Shown here piece by piece: positions 11,124-20,378 of a stretch of 64,000 nt of DNA. This DNA comes from FEN-1219 sp964503125 (lineage in GTDB: Bacteria; Pseudomonadota; Gammaproteobacteria; Steroidobacterales; Rariloculaceae). Numbering within the stretch: the stretch's first letter is position 1; every line of letters starts with the position of its first letter. Under the pieces are notes generated by a model that was given only the letters and a program-made list of their open reading frames with translations, was not told where the DNA came from and searched no databases. The stretch covers positions 1 through 64,000 of the forward strand of contig CAZCZE010000011.1 in assembly GCA_964503125.1 (NCBI GenBank). The letters are read 5' to 3'. A program made the translations under genes and the position numbers.

Positions 11124-12766
11124 ACGCCCTGCTCCAACACCTCGTCGCACTGCCCGTGGTCGTGCCGTTGCTCACGGGCACCGTGCTGCTGTTGCTGGCC
11201 GAGCGCCAGCGGAACGCACGCAGCACGCTCGCGTTGTCGTCCGTCGTCGTGCAGCTCGCCACCGCGATCGCCTTGCTGTACCTCGCGAGCGACGCGGCGC
11301 CCTTCATCTGGGTCGACGGCATCGGCGTCTATGCCATCGGCGACTGGCCGGCGCCGTTCGGTATCGTGCTCGTGGTCGATCGTTTGTCGGCCGTGATGCT
11401 GACGCTCACGGCCGTGCTCGCGCTCGCGGTCCTCGTCTACTCGATCGCTCGCTGGGACCAGCCGGGACAGCCGTTCCACTCGCTGCTGCAATTCCTGCTC
11501 ATGGGCTTGAACGGCGCGTTTCTCACGGGCGACCTATTCAATCTGTTCGTGTTCATCGAGATCATGTTGGCCGCATCGTATGGACTCGTGCTGCGCGGCA
11601 CGGGCACAGCGCGCGTCGGCGCCGGCCTCCACTACGTCGTGGTCAACGTCGTGGCGTCGGTGCTGTTCCTCGTGGGCGTCGCGCTCATCTACGGCGCCGT
11701 CGGCACGCTCAACATGGCCGATCTCGCGCGCCGGTTCACGGCGCTCGACCCCGAGCTGCGGACGTTGTTCGATACGGGCGCCGCGCTCCTCGGTATCGCG
11801 TTCCTCGTCAAGGCCGGCAGCTGGCCGCTGAACCTGTGGCTACCCGGCACCTATGCGATCGCGCTGGCGCCCGTGGGCGCCGTGTTCGCGGTGCTCACGA
11901 AGGTCGGCGTCTACGCGTTGCTGCGCGTCGGCACGCTCATGAGCGAGGACGAAGCCGCCGCGTCGATGCTCGGCGTTGCCCTGTTCTACTTCGGCTTCGC
12001 GACGCTCGTCACGGGGATGATCGGCATGCTGGCGGCGCAGCAGCTCGCACGCTTGGTGAGCTACTCCGTCACCGTATCGACGGGCGTGCTGCTGGCCGCG
12101 CTCGGCCTCGGCGTCGAGGCGTTGACGGCGCCGGTTCTCTTCTACCTCATCGTCTCCGTGCTCACGACGGGCACGTTCTTCATGCTGACGGGCATGACGG
12201 ATCGCACGCGCAGCCCACGTACCGCTGCGGTCGAGGAGCCGCCTGCGTTGTCGTCGCCGTTCTTCACGGCATTCGGCGTCCGCGAACCCGACCCTTACGG
12301 AACCAACGAAGACGTCGGCGTCGCGATTCCGCGCGCGATCGCGTTCCTCGGCCTCGTGTTCGTCGCCTGCGTGCTCCTCGTGACGGGCTTACCGCCGCTG
12401 CCGGGCTTCATCGCCAAATTCGCGCTATTGTCGACGGCAATCGAGTTCGCACCGGACGTCGGCCTCGCCGCGCCAGCATGGGCGTTGGCGGCCGCAATGC
12501 TCGCGAGCGGGTTCGCGGGCGTGGTTGCGCTGACGCGCGTCGGGATCCGCCTGTTCTGGACCGTCACGGCGCGCACCACGCCGCGGCTGCGCGTTGCGGA
12601 GGCGGCCCCCGTCGCGATGCTCGTCGCGCTGTGCATCGCGCTCGGTGTCAACGCGAGCCCCGTCATGAGCTACCTCGAGGACGCGGCAGTGTCATTGCAC
12701 GAGCCGCAGAGCTACATCCGCGAAGTGTTGAGCCTCGCGGCCACCGGAGTCGAAGCGCCGCCATGA
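11120..12766 (+). CDS. mrpD: Mrp antiporter subunit D (NuoN/NuoM-like)
   Basis: The 548-residue protein has about 14 membrane segments and the proton-translocating module: LFNLFVFIEIMLAASYGLVL (conserved Glu), FLVKAGSWPLNLWLPGTYAIALAP and VFAVLTKVGVYALLRV (conserved Lys). It starts at a GTG (11120) that overlaps the mrpC stop by four bases; longer upstream extensions in this frame overlap mrpC and are not credible. A hydrophilic loop near residue 370 (DRTRSPRTAAVEEPPALSSP) is longer than usual. Confidence 0.93.
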   Translation: MNALLQHLVALPVVVPLLTGTVLLLLAERQRNARSTLALSSVVVQLATAIALLYLASDAAPFIWVDGIGVYAIGDWPAPFGIVLVVDRLSAVMLTLTAVLALAVLVYSIARWDQPGQPFHSLLQFLLMGLNGAFLTGDLFNLFVFIEIMLAASYGLVLRGTGTARVGAGLHYVVVNVVASVLFLVGVALIYGAVGTLNMADLARRFTALDPELRTLFDTGAALLGIAFLVKAGSWPLNLWLPGTYAIALAPVGAVFAVLTKVGVYALLRVGTLMSEDEAAASMLGVALFYFGFATLVTGMIGMLAAQQLARLVSYSVTVSTGVLLAALGLGVEALTAPVLFYLIVSVLTTGTFFMLTGMTDRTRSPRTAAVEEPPALSSPFFTAFGVREPDPYGTNEDVGVAIPRAIAFLGLVFVACVLLVTGLPPLPGFIAKFALLSTAIEFAPDVGLAAPAWALAAAMLASGFAGVVALTRVGIRLFWTVTARTTPRLRVAEAAPVAMLVALCIALGVNASPVMSYLEDAAVSLHEPQSYIREVLSLAATGVEAPP

Positions 12767-13269
12767 AACCGCTAGGTGTCATCGTCGGCAACCTGCCGGT
12801 CGTGCTCGTCGTGATCTTGCTCGCGATGTGGCTGCTCCTCAATCAAACCGTGTCCGCGGGCCACATCGCGCTCGGCGCGGCGCTCGCGGTCGTTCTCGCC
12901 TGGGTTTGCGCCGGCCTGCGCCCGCTCCGGCCACACGTGCGCCGCCTTCATCTCGGCGCGGCGCTGCTGGCAACCGTGCTGGTGGACATCGTGCGCTCGA
13001 ACGTGAGCGTCGCGCGCATCGTGCTCGGGCTCGTCGGCCAACGACAGGTGCGCTCGGGATTCGTACAGATCCCGCTCGATCTGCGTGACCCGCACGGGCT
13101 CGCCGTGCTCGCGGCGATCATCACGTCGACACCCGGCACGGTTTGGGTCGACGTCGACGCCGACTCGAGCACGTTGACCTTGCACGTGCTCGACTTGCGA
13201 AACGAACGAGACTGGATCGCCTGGATCAAGCGTCGCTACGAGGCGCCTTTGCGCAGGATTTTCGAATGA
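12763..13269 (+). CDS. mrpE: Mrp antiporter subunit E
   Basis: The 168-residue protein has two or three N-terminal helices (VVLVVILLAMWLLLNQTVSAG), then the conserved cytoplasmic MrpE part (VARIVLGLVGQRQVRSGFVQIPLDLRD, ITSTPGTVWVDVDADSSTLTLHVLD). The ATG overlaps the mrpD stop (ATGA). MrpE is needed for assembly and ion affinity of the complex. Confidence 0.92.
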   Translation: MKPLGVIVGNLPVVLVVILLAMWLLLNQTVSAGHIALGAALAVVLAWVCAGLRPLRPHVRRLHLGAALLATVLVDIVRSNVSVARIVLGLVGQRQVRSGFVQIPLDLRDPHGLAVLAAIITSTPGTVWVDVDADSSTLTLHVLDLRNERDWIAWIKRRYEAPLRRIFE

Positions 13270-13547
13270 ACCCGATCTTCGACCACGCCGTCACGTTTGC
13301 GCAGCTGTGCGTCGCGTTCGCGATGTCGTGCGCTGCATTGCGCATGTTCCGTGGGCCCGCGGCCCAGGATCGCGTGCTGGCGCTCGACACGCTGTACATC
13401 AACGGCCTGGTAGCGCTGGTGTTGCTCGGCTTGCGATCCGGCTCGCCGGCGTATTTCGACATGGCCTTGCTCATCGCACTCTTCGGCTTCGTCAGCACCA
13501 TTGCCCTTGCGAAGTTCCTACTCCGCGGCGAGGTCATAGAGCCATGA
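13266..13547 (+). CDS. mrpF: Mrp antiporter subunit F
   Basis: The 93-residue protein has three membrane segments with the MrpF pattern RMFRGPAAQDRVLALDTLYINGL, in which the Asp of 'DRVLALD' is conserved, and ALFGFVSTIALAKFLLRGEVIE at the end. The start overlaps the mrpE stop by four bases (ATGA). Confidence 0.92.
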   Translation: MNPIFDHAVTFAQLCVAFAMSCAALRMFRGPAAQDRVLALDTLYINGLVALVLLGLRSGSPAYFDMALLIALFGFVSTIALAKFLLRGEVIEP

Positions 13548-13873
13548 CCGACTTGCCAACCTGGGTCGAGGTGGCAGCGGCAGCATTGCTCGTATGCGGC
13601 GGCCTGCTCATCGCGATCGGATCGTTCGGGCTGCTGCGACTCGGCGACTTCTTGCAGCGAATGCACACCCCTAGCCTGGGCACGACTCTCGGCACGGGCT
13701 GCGTGTTGATCGCATCGATGCTCGTGTCGTCTACCCTGCTCGGCCGGCCCGTGGTTCACGAGCTGCTGATCACGTTGTTCGTGGCCATTGCCACCCCCGT
13801 CACCGCGATGCTTCTCGCACGCGCGGCGCTCTACCGCGGCGGCCGGCAGCGGACGGGGGCGGGCGACTCCTGA
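13544..13873 (+). CDS. mrpG: Mrp antiporter subunit G
   Basis: The 109-residue protein has three helices and the MrpG signature GSFGLLRLGDFLQRMHTPSLGTTLGTG, followed by HELLITLFVAIATPVTAMLLARAAL. It is the last gene of the operon, again joined by an ATGA overlap. No terminator is obvious before the EamA gene that starts 12 bases later, so read-through is possible. Confidence 0.92.
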   Translation: MTDLPTWVEVAAAALLVCGGLLIAIGSFGLLRLGDFLQRMHTPSLGTTLGTGCVLIASMLVSSTLLGRPVVHELLITLFVAIATPVTAMLLARAALYRGGRQRTGAGDS

Positions 13874-13885
13874 CGGCGAGGCACC

Positions 13886-14794
13886 GTGACACCGGCGACG
13901 AAAGCGCAGCTCCAGATCCACTTCTGCGTGCTGCTGTGGGGATTCACGGCGATCTTGGGCAGGCTCATCACGCTGCCGGCGCTGCCGCTCGTCTGGTGGC
14001 GTATGCTCATCGTGCTCGCGGCGCTCGCGCTCCTGCCGCGCTTCTGGCGCTCGCTCCGGGCGTTGCCGCCGCGCTTGGCGCTCACCTACGCCGGCATCGG
14101 CGTGCTCGTCGCGCTGCACTGGCTCACGTTCTACGGGGCCATCAAGCTCGCCAACGCCTCGGTCGCGGCCACCTGCATCGCGCTGGCGACGCCGTTCACG
14201 GCCGTCGTCGAGCCCTGGCTCACGCGCTCGCGCTTCTCGCCACGCGACCTCACGCTCGGCGTCGCCGTGCTGCCGGGCGTTGCGCTCGTCGTCGGCGGCG
14301 TCCCCTCGGGCATGCGCGTCGGCGTCGCCGTGGGAGCGCTAGCTGCCCTGCTCGTCGCCGTGTTCGCGTCGCTCAACAAGCGCTACGTGCACCGCGCCGA
14401 GGCGCTCACGGTCACGGGGCTCGAGCTCGGCGCGGGCGTGCTCGCGCTCACGGCCCTCGCGCCGGTCATGCCCGCGATCTTCCCGGAGCTCGGCGGCGAG
14501 CTGCTCGCACTACCGTCCGCGCGCGACGCTATCTTGCTGCTCACGCTGGCGCTCGCCTGCACGCTGCTGCCGTTCGCGCTCTCGTTCGTCGCACTGCGGC
14601 ACATGAGCGCGTTCTCGGCGCAGCTCGCCGTGAACCTCGAGCCCGTGTACGCGATCGGGCTCGCCATCGTGCTGCTCGGCGAGCAGCGCGAGCTCACGCC
14701 GCAGTTCTACGCCGGCGTGGCGATCATCCTGCTCGTCGTGCTGACGCACCCATGGTTCGCGCGCCCGCGGCGGGTGAGTCTCGCACCGGATTGA
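13886..14794 (+). CDS. EamA/DMT-family transporter
   Basis: The 302-residue protein has ten predicted membrane segments arranged as two EamA repeats (about residues 10-145 and 155-290). Typical elements are HFCVLLWGFTAILGRLITLPALPLVWWRM in the first and PVYAIGLAIVLLGEQRELTPQFYAGVAIIL in the second, the latter with the conserved Glu. Such proteins export or exchange amino acids, nucleosides or other metabolites; the substrate is unknown. The start is GTG with a GGCGAGG-like upstream stretch. Confidence 0.85.
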   Translation: MTPATKAQLQIHFCVLLWGFTAILGRLITLPALPLVWWRMLIVLAALALLPRFWRSLRALPPRLALTYAGIGVLVALHWLTFYGAIKLANASVAATCIALATPFTAVVEPWLTRSRFSPRDLTLGVAVLPGVALVVGGVPSGMRVGVAVGALAALLVAVFASLNKRYVHRAEALTVTGLELGAGVLALTALAPVMPAIFPELGGELLALPSARDAILLLTLALACTLLPFALSFVALRHMSAFSAQLAVNLEPVYAIGLAIVLLGEQRELTPQFYAGVAIILLVVLTHPWFARPRRVSLAPD

Positions 14795-14808
14795 GGTAGC
14801 CTTCCCAC

Positions 14809-16089
14809 ATGCACATCCTCGACGATTTGGCGGCGCGCGGCCTCGTGGCCGACGTCACGGACCGGCCCGGTCTCAAGGCGCTGCTCGACTCGGGTCCCGT
14901 GACGTTCTACGCGGGCTACGACCCCACGACGCCGAGCTTGCACGTCGGCAACCTCGTGCCCGTGATCCTCCAGGCGCGGCTGCAACGCGCCGGGCACAAA
15001 CCCATCGTCGTCGTCGGCGGCGCCACGGGCATGGTCGGCGATCCTTCCGGTAAGAGCGTCGAGCGCAACCTGCTCGGCGACGACGAGCTCGCGAGGAATC
15101 TCGCGGGCATCCGCTCCCAACTCTCGCGGTTCCTCGATTTCGGCGCGGGACGCACGGGCGCCATCATCGTCAACAACGCCGTTTGGACGCGCGGCGTGAG
15201 CTACCTCGAGTTCCTGCGCGACGTCGGCAAGTACCTCACCGTCAACTACATGATGGCCAAGGACTCGGTGCGCGCGCGCCTCGATGGCGACACGGGTTTG
15301 AGCTACACCGAGTTCTCCTACATGCTGCTGCAGGCGTTCGACTTCGTGCACCTGTCCCGAGCCCACGGCTGCCGGCTCCAGGTGGGCGGCTCGGACCAAT
15401 ACGGCAACATCACGGCCGGCTGCGAGCTGTCGCGCAAGATGGGCGGGCCGCAGCTCTACGGGCTCACGGCCCCGCTGCTGCTCGACTCGACCGGGCAAAA
15501 GATGGGCAAGACCTCCACGGGCGAGCGCGTCTGGCTCGACGCGGGGAGCACCTCGCCCTACGCGTTCTACCAATACTTCTTCAACGTCACCGACGAGGAC
15601 GCGGCCCGCCTGCTCAAGCTGTTCTCGCTCCGGCCGCTCGCCGAGGTCGACGACGTCCTGCGCGCGCACGACGCCGACCGCGGCCAGCGTCAGGCGCAGC
15701 GCGAGCTCGCGCGCACGATGACGGCTTGGGTGCACGGGGCGGAAGACACTGCGCGAGTCGAGAAGGCGAGCCAGATCATGTTCGGCGGCAGCCTGGACGG
15801 CGTCGAGCCGCGGACGCTCGAGCTCCTGGCCACGGTCGTCCCGGTCGTCGAGATCGAGCGCGCGGAGCTCGCGGCGGGCATCGCCATCGTCGACCTCTTG
15901 AGTCGAACGGTCGCGGATTCGAAGAGCGCCGCGCGGCGGCTGCTCCAGCAGGGCGGCGCCTACGTCAACAACGTGCGTGTCGCCGACGCCGAGCGCACGG
16001 TCACGACGGCGGACCTCGCGACACCGACGATGCTCGTCGTTCGCGGCGGCCGCAAGGATTACCGGCTCGTCAAGCTGCGCGCGACCTGA
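14809..16089 (+). CDS. tyrS: Tyrosyl-tRNA synthetase
   Basis: The 426-residue class I synthetase has the tyrosine pocket FYAGYDPTTPSLHVGNLVPV (HIGH-type motif HVGN), YTEFSYMLLQAFDFVHL, the QVGGSDQYGNITAGCELSRKM signature, and KMGKTSTG as the KMSKS loop. An S4 RNA-binding domain closes the protein (VADSKSAARRLLQQGGAYVNN...DYRLVKLR). It charges tRNA-Tyr. The ATG follows GAGGTAG. Confidence 0.96.
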   Translation: MHILDDLAARGLVADVTDRPGLKALLDSGPVTFYAGYDPTTPSLHVGNLVPVILQARLQRAGHKPIVVVGGATGMVGDPSGKSVERNLLGDDELARNLAGIRSQLSRFLDFGAGRTGAIIVNNAVWTRGVSYLEFLRDVGKYLTVNYMMAKDSVRARLDGDTGLSYTEFSYMLLQAFDFVHLSRAHGCRLQVGGSDQYGNITAGCELSRKMGGPQLYGLTAPLLLDSTGQKMGKTSTGERVWLDAGSTSPYAFYQYFFNVTDEDAARLLKLFSLRPLAEVDDVLRAHDADRGQRQAQRELARTMTAWVHGAEDTARVEKASQIMFGGSLDGVEPRTLELLATVVPVVEIERAELAAGIAIVDLLSRTVADSKSAARRLLQQGGAYVNNVRVADAERTVTTADLATPTMLVVRGGRKDYRLVKLRAT

Positions 16090-16142
16090 TGGATACTGCG
16101 CGGCCAGCCCACCCTTTGGCCCTGTCATCACGAGGACAACGT

Positions 16143-16733
16143 ATGCGAATCGCTCTACCCGCTGTGGCTCTCGTTCTGCTCGCCACCACTGCCTCGGCGC
16201 AAGAGCCGCCGGCACGCGTGCGTGGCGTCATCCAAGCGCTCGAGGGTCAGACGCTCGTGGTCGCCACGCCGACCGACGGCGTCGTGCGGCTGGCGTTGAC
16301 GGACATGACCGGCATCAACGGCGTCGAAAAACGCACACTGGCGGACATCGCCGCCAACACCTTCATCGGCACGACGGCCGTCAAGGACCGCAACGGCCGC
16401 TGGCAAGCGACCGAGGTGCACATTTTTCCCGAAGCGATGCGCGGCGCCGGCGAAGGGCACTACGCCTGGGACTTGCCCGAGAGCACGATGACGAATGGCG
16501 CGGCGACGGGCGTCGTGACCAAGGGCCGTCGCGGCTCACTGAACGTGGGCTACGCGGGCGGCAGCGTCGAGGTCGGCGTCACGCGGCGCACCGCGATCGT
16601 CGGGCTCACCATGGGCGATCGCGCACTGCTCGTGCCGGGCGCCACGATAATGGCGCTCGTCGTGCCCGCCGACGGCGGCCTCATGGCCGTCGCAGTCGTC
16701 GCCGAGGCGAACGGTGTCAAGCCGCCGATGTGA
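16143..16733 (+). CDS. Exported protein of unknown function
   Basis: The 196-residue protein has a signal peptide (about 1-20, ending ASAQE). The mature part is beta-rich and looks like an OB-fold metal-binding type (VRGVIQALEGQTLVVATPTDGVVRLALTDMT), followed by a repeated 'G.VT.G' strand region. Proteins of this pattern are common in soil Proteobacteria and have no established role. It lies 53 bases after tyrS. Confidence 0.55.
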   Translation: MRIALPAVALVLLATTASAQEPPARVRGVIQALEGQTLVVATPTDGVVRLALTDMTGINGVEKRTLADIAANTFIGTTAVKDRNGRWQATEVHIFPEAMRGAGEGHYAWDLPESTMTNGAATGVVTKGRRGSLNVGYAGGSVEVGVTRRTAIVGLTMGDRALLVPGATIMALVVPADGGLMAVAVVAEANGVKPPM

Positions 16734-16745
16734 CGCGGGCGCTGG

Positions 16746-17228
16746 TCAACCCGCAACTTTGACGCTGACCATCACGTCGCCCTGCTGAATGGCGTCGACG
16801 ACGTCGAGTCCCTTCGTCACCTTGCCGAACACGGTGTGCTTGCCGTTTAAGTGCGGCGTCGGCACGTGCGTGATGAAGAACTGGCTGCCGTTCGTGTTGG
16901 GCCCGGCGTTCGCCATCGAGATGACGCCGCGCTCGTGCTTGAGCGGATTGCCCTTGCACTCGTCACCGAACCGGTAGCCCGGGCCGCCGCGGCCCGTGCC
17001 CGTGGGGTCGCCGGTCTGGATCATGAAATCGGCGATGACGCGATGGAACTTCACGCCGTCGTAGAAGCCCTGCTGGGCGAGGAACACGAAGTTGTTGACG
17101 GTCTGCGGCGCGTGCTGCGGATGCAACGTGAGCGCGATGGTGCCGCGGTTCGTCTCGATCGTCACCGAACAACCCTTCGCGACGTCGATCGTCAGCGCCG
17201 GCGGCGCCGACCACTGTAACTCGGCCAT
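16746..17228 (-). CDS. ppiB: Cyclophilin-type peptidyl-prolyl cis-trans isomerase
   Basis: The 160-residue cyclophilin has the catalytic stretch YDGVKFHRVIADFMIQTGDP with the essential Arg, GTGRGGPGYRFGDE, ISMANAGPNTNGSQFFITHV with the Gln-Phe-Phe core, and HLNGKHTVFGKV. There is no signal peptide, so it is cytoplasmic like PpiB. The ATG at 17228 follows GGAGA; longer versions of the frame lack support. Confidence 0.9.
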   Translation of the reverse strand: MAELQWSAPPALTIDVAKGCSVTIETNRGTIALTLHPQHAPQTVNNFVFLAQQGFYDGVKFHRVIADFMIQTGDPTGTGRGGPGYRFGDECKGNPLKHERGVISMANAGPNTNGSQFFITHVPTPHLNGKHTVFGKVTKGLDVVDAIQQGDVMVSVKVAG

Positions 17229-17275
17229 CTCAGGTCTCCTTGCGATTGGCGCGCCACGATACGCGAGTCGACTTC

Positions 17276-18613
17276 TCAGGCATAGAGCCCGCGCATCTCG
17301 GAAGCCTCGGCCACGCGGCGAATCGCGACCATGAACGCCGCGATGCGCATGGTGACGCGCCGCCGCCGCATCGTGAGGTACACCTCGTCGAAAGCCGCTT
17401 CCATCATGCGCTGTAGATCCTGATTCACGCGCTGCTCGGGCCAGTAGTAGCCCATGCGGTTCTGCACCCACTCGAGATACGAGACCGTCACGCCGCCGGC
17501 GTTGCAGAGGATGTCGGGGATCACGAACGTGCCGCGCCGCGCGAGGATGGCGTCGGCGCCCGGCGTCGTGGGGCCGTTCGCGCCCTCGGCGATGATGCGG
17601 GCGCGCACGCGCCCTGCGTTGCGCGTCGTGATTTGGTTCTCGAGCGCCGCGGGCACGAGGATGTCGACGGGCAGCTCGAGAAGCTCGATGGGCCGGCGCA
17701 TCGGCGTCGCGCCCTTGAAGCCGCGCAGCGAGCCGCGGCGCGCGACATGCGCGATCGCGGCATCGACGTCGATGCCGCCCGGCCTCCGGCTGGCGCCGTC
17801 GGCGTCGCTGACCGCGACGATCTTGACGCCGGCCTCGCTCAAGAATTTTGCCGCGTAGCTGCCGACGTTGCCGAAGCCCTGGATCGCGGCCGTGGCGCCC
17901 TCGAGCCTTAGCCCTAAGTGCCCGGCCGCCTTGCGGATGCAGCAGATGATGCCGCGTGACGTCGCGCTGTGCCTACCCAAGGAGCCGCCGAGCTCGGTGG
18001 GCTTGCCCGTGACGACCGCGGGCAGGTGATCGCGCTTGTGCATGATGTAGGTGTCGAGCATCCAGCCCATCACCTGCGGCCCCGTGTTGACGTCGGGTCC
18101 CGGCACGTCGCTGTCGGGACCGAACAGATCGATGAGCTCGGCCATATAACGGCGCGACAGCCGCTCGCGCTCGCCGGGCGAGAGCTCACGAGGGTCGACG
18201 ATGACGCCGCCCTTGGCGCCGCCCATCGGGATGCCGACGACGGCGCACTTGAACGTCATCCAGAACGCGAGCGCCTTCACCTCGTCGACGGTCACGTCCT
18301 GATGGAAGCGGATGCCGCCTTTGGCCGGGCCGCGCGCCATGTTGTGCTGCACGCGAAACGCCTGGAAGTTGCGGATCGTGCCGTCGTCCATGCGTATCGG
18401 CAGCAGCACCTCGGTCGTGCGCCGCGGCAGCTTGATCATCGCGATCTGATTGTCGCTGAGCTTGAGCCGCCGCGCGGCGGCGTCGAATTGCTCGAGCGCG
18501 TGCTCGAACGCCGACGCGCGCCACTCCTCGAGCGACCCCGCAATCTGGCGCCGGCGCGCCGCGGCCTTGTGCTCCAGCACACGCCGCCGCGCTTCTTCTC
18601 GGTGGCGCTTCAT
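17276..18613 (-). CDS. gdhA: Glu/Leu/Phe/Val-type dehydrogenase (probably glutamate dehydrogenase)
   Basis: The 445-residue protein has the catalytic-lysine region MARGPAKGGIRFHQDVTVDEVKALA and GIPMGGAKGGVIVDP. DVPGPDVNTGPQVMGWMLDTY and TGKPTELGGSLGR follow. The NAD(P)-binding Rossmann part AAIQGFGNVGSYAAKFLSEAGVKIVAVSDADG has an acidic residue after the second strand, favouring NAD. EGANGPTTPGADAIL closes the active site. It interconverts glutamate and 2-oxoglutarate. The basic first 20 residues (MKRHREEARRRVLEHKAAAR) are longer than usual. Confidence 0.88.
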   Translation of the reverse strand: MKRHREEARRRVLEHKAAARRRQIAGSLEEWRASAFEHALEQFDAAARRLKLSDNQIAMIKLPRRTTEVLLPIRMDDGTIRNFQAFRVQHNMARGPAKGGIRFHQDVTVDEVKALAFWMTFKCAVVGIPMGGAKGGVIVDPRELSPGERERLSRRYMAELIDLFGPDSDVPGPDVNTGPQVMGWMLDTYIMHKRDHLPAVVTGKPTELGGSLGRHSATSRGIICCIRKAAGHLGLRLEGATAAIQGFGNVGSYAAKFLSEAGVKIVAVSDADGASRRPGGIDVDAAIAHVARRGSLRGFKGATPMRRPIELLELPVDILVPAALENQITTRNAGRVRARIIAEGANGPTTPGADAILARRGTFVIPDILCNAGGVTVSYLEWVQNRMGYYWPEQRVNQDLQRMMEAAFDEVYLTMRRRRVTMRIAAFMVAIRRVAEASEMRGLYA

Positions 18614-18722
18614 CCGCGCCGCCGACGCACGATTCGCAGCGTCATGCTCAGTCTCCGTTTTTTTGGTTGTTCTAGGAGGCCGATTCTAGCCCGGCTACGG
18701 CATGCTGAGCAGCTACGTGAGG

Positions 18723-20378
18723 CTAGTCGCGGAGCCCGAACACGAACAGGCCGTTGCCGGACCCGACGGCCACGTATTGCCTGCCGCCGACGGCGTACGA
18801 CATGGGGCCGTTCGCGCCCTGCCCGCCCGGGCTCGCGCGCCAGAGGAGCTCGCCCGTGCGCGCATCGAGCGCGTAGACGTAACCGTCGCGGCTCGCCGTG
18901 AACAACAAGTCGGTGGCCGTCGTGAGAACGCCGCTGCTCGAGACATCGGTCGTCGCGAAGCGCCAGCGCTGCTCGCCCGTGCGCGGATCGAGCGCGATCA
19001 CGGCGCCGTTGCCGAGAGCCTCGGTCCAGTTGTTGATCGGGCCGCGGCGGATGCCCGGCAAGTTGTTCGCGCCCGCGAGCGGGCTCGCCGGGATGCCGCC
19101 GACGAAGGTGCGGCCCGGCACGTACTCGGCCTCGGCCGGGCGGAACACGGAGCCGTAGTTCTCCCACGACGAGACATAGAGCAGCGCGGTCCGCGGGCTG
19201 AACGACGGCGAGTACCAGTTCGTGCCGCCCTGCACGCCGGGGAAGGTCACGGAACCCAACGGCTGCGGCGTCTCGATGGGCCGGCCGCTCTCGTCGAGCC
19301 CGCTCGCCCAGTTCACGCGCACGAACGGGTTGCCGCGGATGAACTCGCCCGTGACGCGGTCGAGCACGTAGAAGAAGCCGTTGCGGTTGGCCCAGAGCAT
19401 GAGCTTGCCGGAGGACGCGCTCGTCGTCGGCAGATCGACGAGCACGGGGATCTGCACCGCGTCGTAGTCGTAATCGTCGTTCGGCGTGAACTGGAAGTGC
19501 CACTTGAGCTCGCCCGTATCGGGATCGAGCGCGACGACGCTGTCGGAATAGAGGTTGTCGCCGGGGCGCTGCGCGGGGTTCCAATCGGGCCCGGGGTTGC
19601 CGATGCCCCAGTAGGTGAGATCGGCCGCGGGATCGTACGAGCCCGTGAGCCAGACCGACGCGCCGCCGTACCGCCACGCGTCGCCGCCGTCGGCCCAGGT
19701 CTCGAAGCCGGGCTCGCCGGGCGCGGGAATCGTGTAGAAGCGCCACGCCTCCTCGCCCGTTGCAGCATCGTGCGCCGCGATGAAGCCGCGGATGCCGTAC
19801 TCGCCGCCCGCGACGCCGATGATGACTTTGTCCTTGACGACGAGCGGCGCGAGCGTCATCGCGTAGCCCGCGGCGGGCTCTGCGACGGATTTTTGCCAGA
19901 GCGGCTGGCCGGTGACGGCGTCGATCGCGATGAGCTTGGCGTCGATCGTCGCCATGAACAGCGTCTGCCCGAGCATCGCGAGGCCGCGGTTGACGCGGCC
20001 GCAGCATGGCCGTGAGTCGGCCGACGGGTTGTACTGGTAGCGCCAGAACGGCCGCCCGGTGCGCGCGTCGAGCGCGAGCGCCGTGTTCGGCGCCTCGGTG
20101 AGATACATGACCCCGTCGACGACGAGCGGCGTCGTCTCGAAGCTCTCGAGCGATTGCGCTTGAAATACCCACTTGAGCTCGAGGTTCGCGACGTTGCTCG
20201 GGCGGATCTCGTCGAGCGCGGTGTAGCGTTGGCTGGCGTAGGTGCCCGAGTACGTGAGCCCGTTGTGCGGCTCGGCGGCGGCGCCGAGCAGCCGCTCGAA
20301 CGTGACCTGTGCAGCCGCCGGCGTCGCTATCGAGAGCGCGGCGGCGAACGACGCCCCGACGAATATGGGTCGCAGCAT
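18723..20378 (-). CDS. Periplasmic PQQ-dependent alcohol-type dehydrogenase
   Basis: The 551-residue protein has a signal peptide (about 1-23) and an eight-bladed quinoprotein propeller. Tryptophan-docking repeats include ALDARTGRPFWRYQY, ALDPDTGELKWHFQFTP, ALDPRTGEQRWRFATTD and ALDARTGELLWRASPGG. PCCGRVNRG holds the vicinal Cys pair that stacks on PQQ in methanol/ethanol dehydrogenases. HFQFTPNDDYDYD matches the conserved Asp-rich region near the active site. Its ATG overlaps the cytochrome gene's TGA by one base, so electrons most likely pass to that cytochrome. The substrate cannot be read from sequence. Confidence 0.88.
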   Translation of the reverse strand: MLRPIFVGASFAAALSIATPAAAQVTFERLLGAAAEPHNGLTYSGTYASQRYTALDEIRPSNVANLELKWVFQAQSLESFETTPLVVDGVMYLTEAPNTALALDARTGRPFWRYQYNPSADSRPCCGRVNRGLAMLGQTLFMATIDAKLIAIDAVTGQPLWQKSVAEPAAGYAMTLAPLVVKDKVIIGVAGGEYGIRGFIAAHDAATGEEAWRFYTIPAPGEPGFETWADGGDAWRYGGASVWLTGSYDPAADLTYWGIGNPGPDWNPAQRPGDNLYSDSVVALDPDTGELKWHFQFTPNDDYDYDAVQIPVLVDLPTTSASSGKLMLWANRNGFFYVLDRVTGEFIRGNPFVRVNWASGLDESGRPIETPQPLGSVTFPGVQGGTNWYSPSFSPRTALLYVSSWENYGSVFRPAEAEYVPGRTFVGGIPASPLAGANNLPGIRRGPINNWTEALGNGAVIALDPRTGEQRWRFATTDVSSSGVLTTATDLLFTASRDGYVYALDARTGELLWRASPGGQGANGPMSYAVGGRQYVAVGSGNGLFVFGLRD